Assembly (NCBI GenBank): GCA_022833215.1 | Contig: JAIPUZ010000086.1 | Coordinates: 25,490-89,489 of the forward strand | Length of the DNA stretch: 64,000 bases | Direction of reading: 5' to 3' | Origin: Mesorhizobium sp. | GTDB lineage: Bacteria > Pseudomonadota > Alphaproteobacteria > Rhizobiales > Rhizobiaceae | Part shown: positions 62,526-64,000 of the stretch, in pieces | Layout: every line of letters begins with the position of its first letter | Position numbering within the stretch: position 1 is the first letter of the stretch | The notes under the pieces: model-generated | Told to the model about the DNA's origin: nothing | What the model saw: the letters and a program-made list of their open reading frames with translations, nothing else | Database searches by the model: none | Translations under genes and position numbers: made by a program

Positions 62526-63341
62526 TTACTGGTCTGCAGATATCGGCACCGATGTCGCGAGAGGCTTTTCGTCGGCAACCACCAGCCTGCCTCCGGCCTG
62601 CGCCAGTGCCGCCCTGATATGGACGGGCGGTTCTGCATCCACGACCAGATCGGTGAGATGGTGTTCGCCCAGCATGCGCCGCAAGGCAGTCTTGTCGAAT
62701 TTGGTTGCGTCCGCCATGCCTATGCGGCGGCTGGCCTTGTCAAAGGCGGCCTGACGCAATGCGATCTTTTCCGGGTCGAAGTCGGTCGGCTGCCCCTCGG
62801 GATCGAAGCCGCCAAAGCTGCTGACAGCAAAATCGAAATGAAAACTTGCCAGCGTGCGTATGGCATGGCTGCCGACAAGCGCTCCATTTGCACCGCGCAG
62901 GCTGCCGCCCGTCACAAAGGTATCGATATGTGGTTCGGTGCTGAAAATCATTGCAACAGCAACACTTGGTGTCACCACATGCAGGGAATGATGCCTGGCA
63001 AGCGCCCGGGCCACGCATTCAACCGTCGAGCCGACATCCAGATAGACTGAAGCCCCGGACGGGATCATTTCGGCCACTGCCGCCGCGATACGCTGTTTTC
63101 CTTCAAGGCTGGTGGATATTTTTTGCGCATAGCCAATGCGGAACAGATCTTGCCGCAATCCGGCGCCGCCATGAAAGCGGATGAGATAATTCCGGCGCTC
63201 AAGCTCGATCAGTTCACGCCGCACAGTCTGTGCGGAGACACTGATCTCTTCGGCCATGGCTTCGATGGTGGCAAAGCCCCGATCCTGGATATGGCGCAGT
63301 ATCCACTGCTGTCGCGTAGTGAGGCTGTCCAAGGCAATCAT
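62526..63341 (-). CDS. DeoR/GlpR family transcriptional regulator
   Basis: This 271-residue protein has an N-terminal helix-turn-helix (RQQWILRHIQDRGFATIEAMAEE and VSAQTVRRELIELERRNYL, the DeoR signature) and a C-terminal sugar-phosphate-sensing DeoRC domain with LDVGSTVECVARALA, FVTGGSLRGANGALVGS and VADATKFDKTALRR-type sequence (here MADATKFDKTAL). It is the first gene of the phnDCEE-HAD operon and is bracketed by two matching palindromes, so autoregulation is likely. The effector is probably a phosphorylated compound. Confidence 0.92.
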   Translation of the reverse strand: MIALDSLTTRQQWILRHIQDRGFATIEAMAEEISVSAQTVRRELIELERRNYLIRFHGGAGLRQDLFRIGYAQKISTSLEGKQRIAAAVAEMIPSGASVYLDVGSTVECVARALARHHSLHVVTPSVAVAMIFSTEPHIDTFVTGGSLRGANGALVGSHAIRTLASFHFDFAVSSFGGFDPEGQPTDFDPEKIALRQAAFDKASRRIGMADATKFDKTALRRMLGEHHLTDLVVDAEPPVHIRAALAQAGGRLVVADEKPLATSVPISADQ

Positions 63342-63351
63342 GACAAGGTCC

Positions 63352-63367
63352 TGTAAGCTTTCTTACA
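63352..63367. promoter_or_regulatory. Operator-like palindrome in front of the DeoR gene
   Basis: TGTAAG-CTTT-CTTACA is a perfect 6-bp inverted repeat with a four-base spacer, 10-26 bases before the start codon. A further half-site CTTACA lies at 63381-63386. It shares the TGTAAR-N4-YTTACA form with the site before phnD. Confidence 0.65.
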
Positions 63368-63529
63368 TAATTTGCCTCAGCTTACACCAGACTTCAAATG
63401 ATAACCGCCCCTGACGCATTGCAATCGCCATCCGGGCCAGATCGATCCTATGGTGCGCCTGCACGCGCCTCCAGCCGTCCGACGCTCCCGCCCGGCTGTG
63501 CTTCTGCGCCGGGTACGCAGGCGCAATGG

Positions 63530-63918
63530 CCGAGGCAGCACGGCAGGATCGACAAGGGCGATGCAAAGGCCAAAGAACGCATGATCAGCCTCAGGGCATT
63601 GCGGGATCAGGCAACAGCCGACGCCGAGCGCACGCAGCCAGCCCTCGACAGTTCAGGCGGTCAGGGCATCGCCCCGACATGCTCAAGGGGTTCGTCCGCA
63701 AGGCCCGTGAACGGATAAGGCTCGACGATGGCGGCTACCGCCGTGATCGCCTGCGCGCTGGTGCGGCGCGCCAAGGTTGCTGGCGACGAGGTTCGCACAT
63801 GGGATCGAAGTTGGAATTGCTGCGAACGCTAGTCGCCGCTTCAAGCGTAGAAACGGCGACGTTCAGCGTTCAGAGTTCTGTTCTGAAATGGCGCGCCCGA
63901 AAGGATTCGAACCTCTGA
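63530..63918 (+). pseudogene. Decayed serine recombinase C-terminal remnant
   Basis: Pieces of the C-terminal part of a large serine recombinase are readable in different frames: RIDKGDAKAKERMISLRALR with DQATADAERTQ (from about 63545), then FVRKARERIRLDDGGYRRD, then LRALVRRAKVAGDEVR, then MGSKLELLRTLVAASSVETA and LKWRARKDSNL ending at 63918. At least two frameshifts separate them, and the catalytic N-terminus is missing. The match is to remembered alphaproteobacterial phage/island recombinases and was not searched. The last ten codons lie inside the tRNA-Arg fragment, as expected for an integrase gene abutting its attachment site. The 188 bases between the DeoR start and this remnant hold only the palindrome at 63352-63367. 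Confidence 0.55.
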
Positions 63919-63933
63919 CCCCCAGATTCGTAG
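63889..63933 (-). tRNA. 3' half of tRNA-Arg(ACG), probable attachment-site fragment
   Basis: Read on the minus strand, these 45 bases run from the anticodon loop CTACGAA (anticodon ACG) through TCTGG, the variable region, a T-arm AGAGG-TTCGAAT-CCTTT, the acceptor strand CGGGCGC, discriminator G and encoded CCA. The bases upstream (TTTGAA and beyond) cannot pair with the anticodon stem TCTGG and do not form a D-arm or the 5' acceptor strand. It is therefore a 3' fragment and not a working gene. Such fragments are typical of integration at tRNA 3' ends. Confidence 0.75.
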
Positions 63934-64000
63934 TTCAAATCTATCCGTTCGCCATAGTATCCGCCTGCCCTCCTAACTTTGCATGGGATAAGATAATATA
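63934..64000. other. AT-richer right edge beyond the tRNA fragment
   Basis: The last 67 bases change to lower GC (ending AAGATAATATA) and hold no recognisable gene. This may be the start of an integrated element or the flank exposed by its loss; the window ends too soon to tell. Confidence 0.35.

Noticed and set aside
63889-63960. A complete tRNA-Arg gene at the right end
   Set aside because: The 5' half cannot form the acceptor, D-arm or anticodon-stem pairing, so only the 3' half is supported.
1-64000. CRISPR arrays, rRNA genes or complete insertion sequences
   Set aside because: No regularly spaced repeats, rRNA-like conserved stretches, or transposase genes with terminal inverted repeats were seen on reading the window.

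Overview
The window looks like chromosomal DNA of an alphaproteobacterium of the order Rhizobiales, probably the Phyllobacteriaceae (Mesorhizobium or Aminobacter relatives). This rests on the gene order addB-addA-trxA facing folC-accD-trpA-trpB-trpF, a GC-rich coding style with many GTG starts, an Omp25/Omp31-like porin-type barrel, and an AccD that lacks its zinc-ribbon cysteines. The genus is an inference from gene content and remembered family sequences; no database search was run.

Layout. (1) 0-11.8 kb, conserved housekeeping block: AddAB recombination nuclease, thioredoxin, folate and fatty-acid genes, and the end of tryptophan synthesis. (2) 11.9-16.2 kb: a polar amino-acid type ABC importer in one operon with a class I glutamine-amidotransferase-like hydrolase, divergent from a GntR/FCD regulator. 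(3) 16.3-17.2 kb: an outer-membrane beta-barrel gene with a perfect CtrA-type box upstream. (4) 17.6-43.9 kb: a large Wzx/Wzy-type exopolysaccharide locus. It holds a GH5 hydrolase, a heparinase II/III-like protein, an AlgD-like GDP-mannose 6-dehydrogenase, three GT4 glycosyltransferases, an AsnB-type amidotransferase, a GINT1-like protein, a polymerase, a flippase, a chain-length protein with a degenerate kinase domain, galE, three membrane acyltransferases and three GNAT-fold transferases. No priming transferase or Wza/OPX export gene is in the window. (5) 44.0-57.9 kb: heterotetrameric sarcosine oxidase soxBDAG with a GlxA-type regulator, divergent from an oligopeptide-type importer that encloses an atypical M19 dipeptidase and a cysteine-dioxygenase-like cupin. 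(6) 58.2-63.4 kb: a phosphonate/phosphate-ester type importer (PhnD-C-E-E) with a HAD phosphatase and a DeoR regulator, bracketed by matching palindromes. (7) 63.5-64.0 kb: a decayed serine recombinase running into the 3' half of a tRNA-Arg(ACG), probably the edge of a mobile element.

How the genes work together. AlgD, AsnB, the lyase/hydrolase pair and the many acyl or aminoacyl transferases point to a uronic-acid polymer that may be amidated and is heavily acylated. The sox/dpp module looks like a route for importing a small peptide or N-methylated amino compound, hydrolysing it and demethylating sarcosine to glycine. The phn operon appears to be self-controlled by its DeoR protein.

The observations most worth following are: CtrA-type boxes (TTAA-N7-TTAA) upstream of both the outer-membrane protein and the polysaccharide chain-length gene; the shared TGTAAR-N4-YTTACA operator of the phn operon; the M19 homologue lacking key metal ligands; the putative uronamide branch of the polysaccharide locus; and the recombinase/tRNA junction at the right end.
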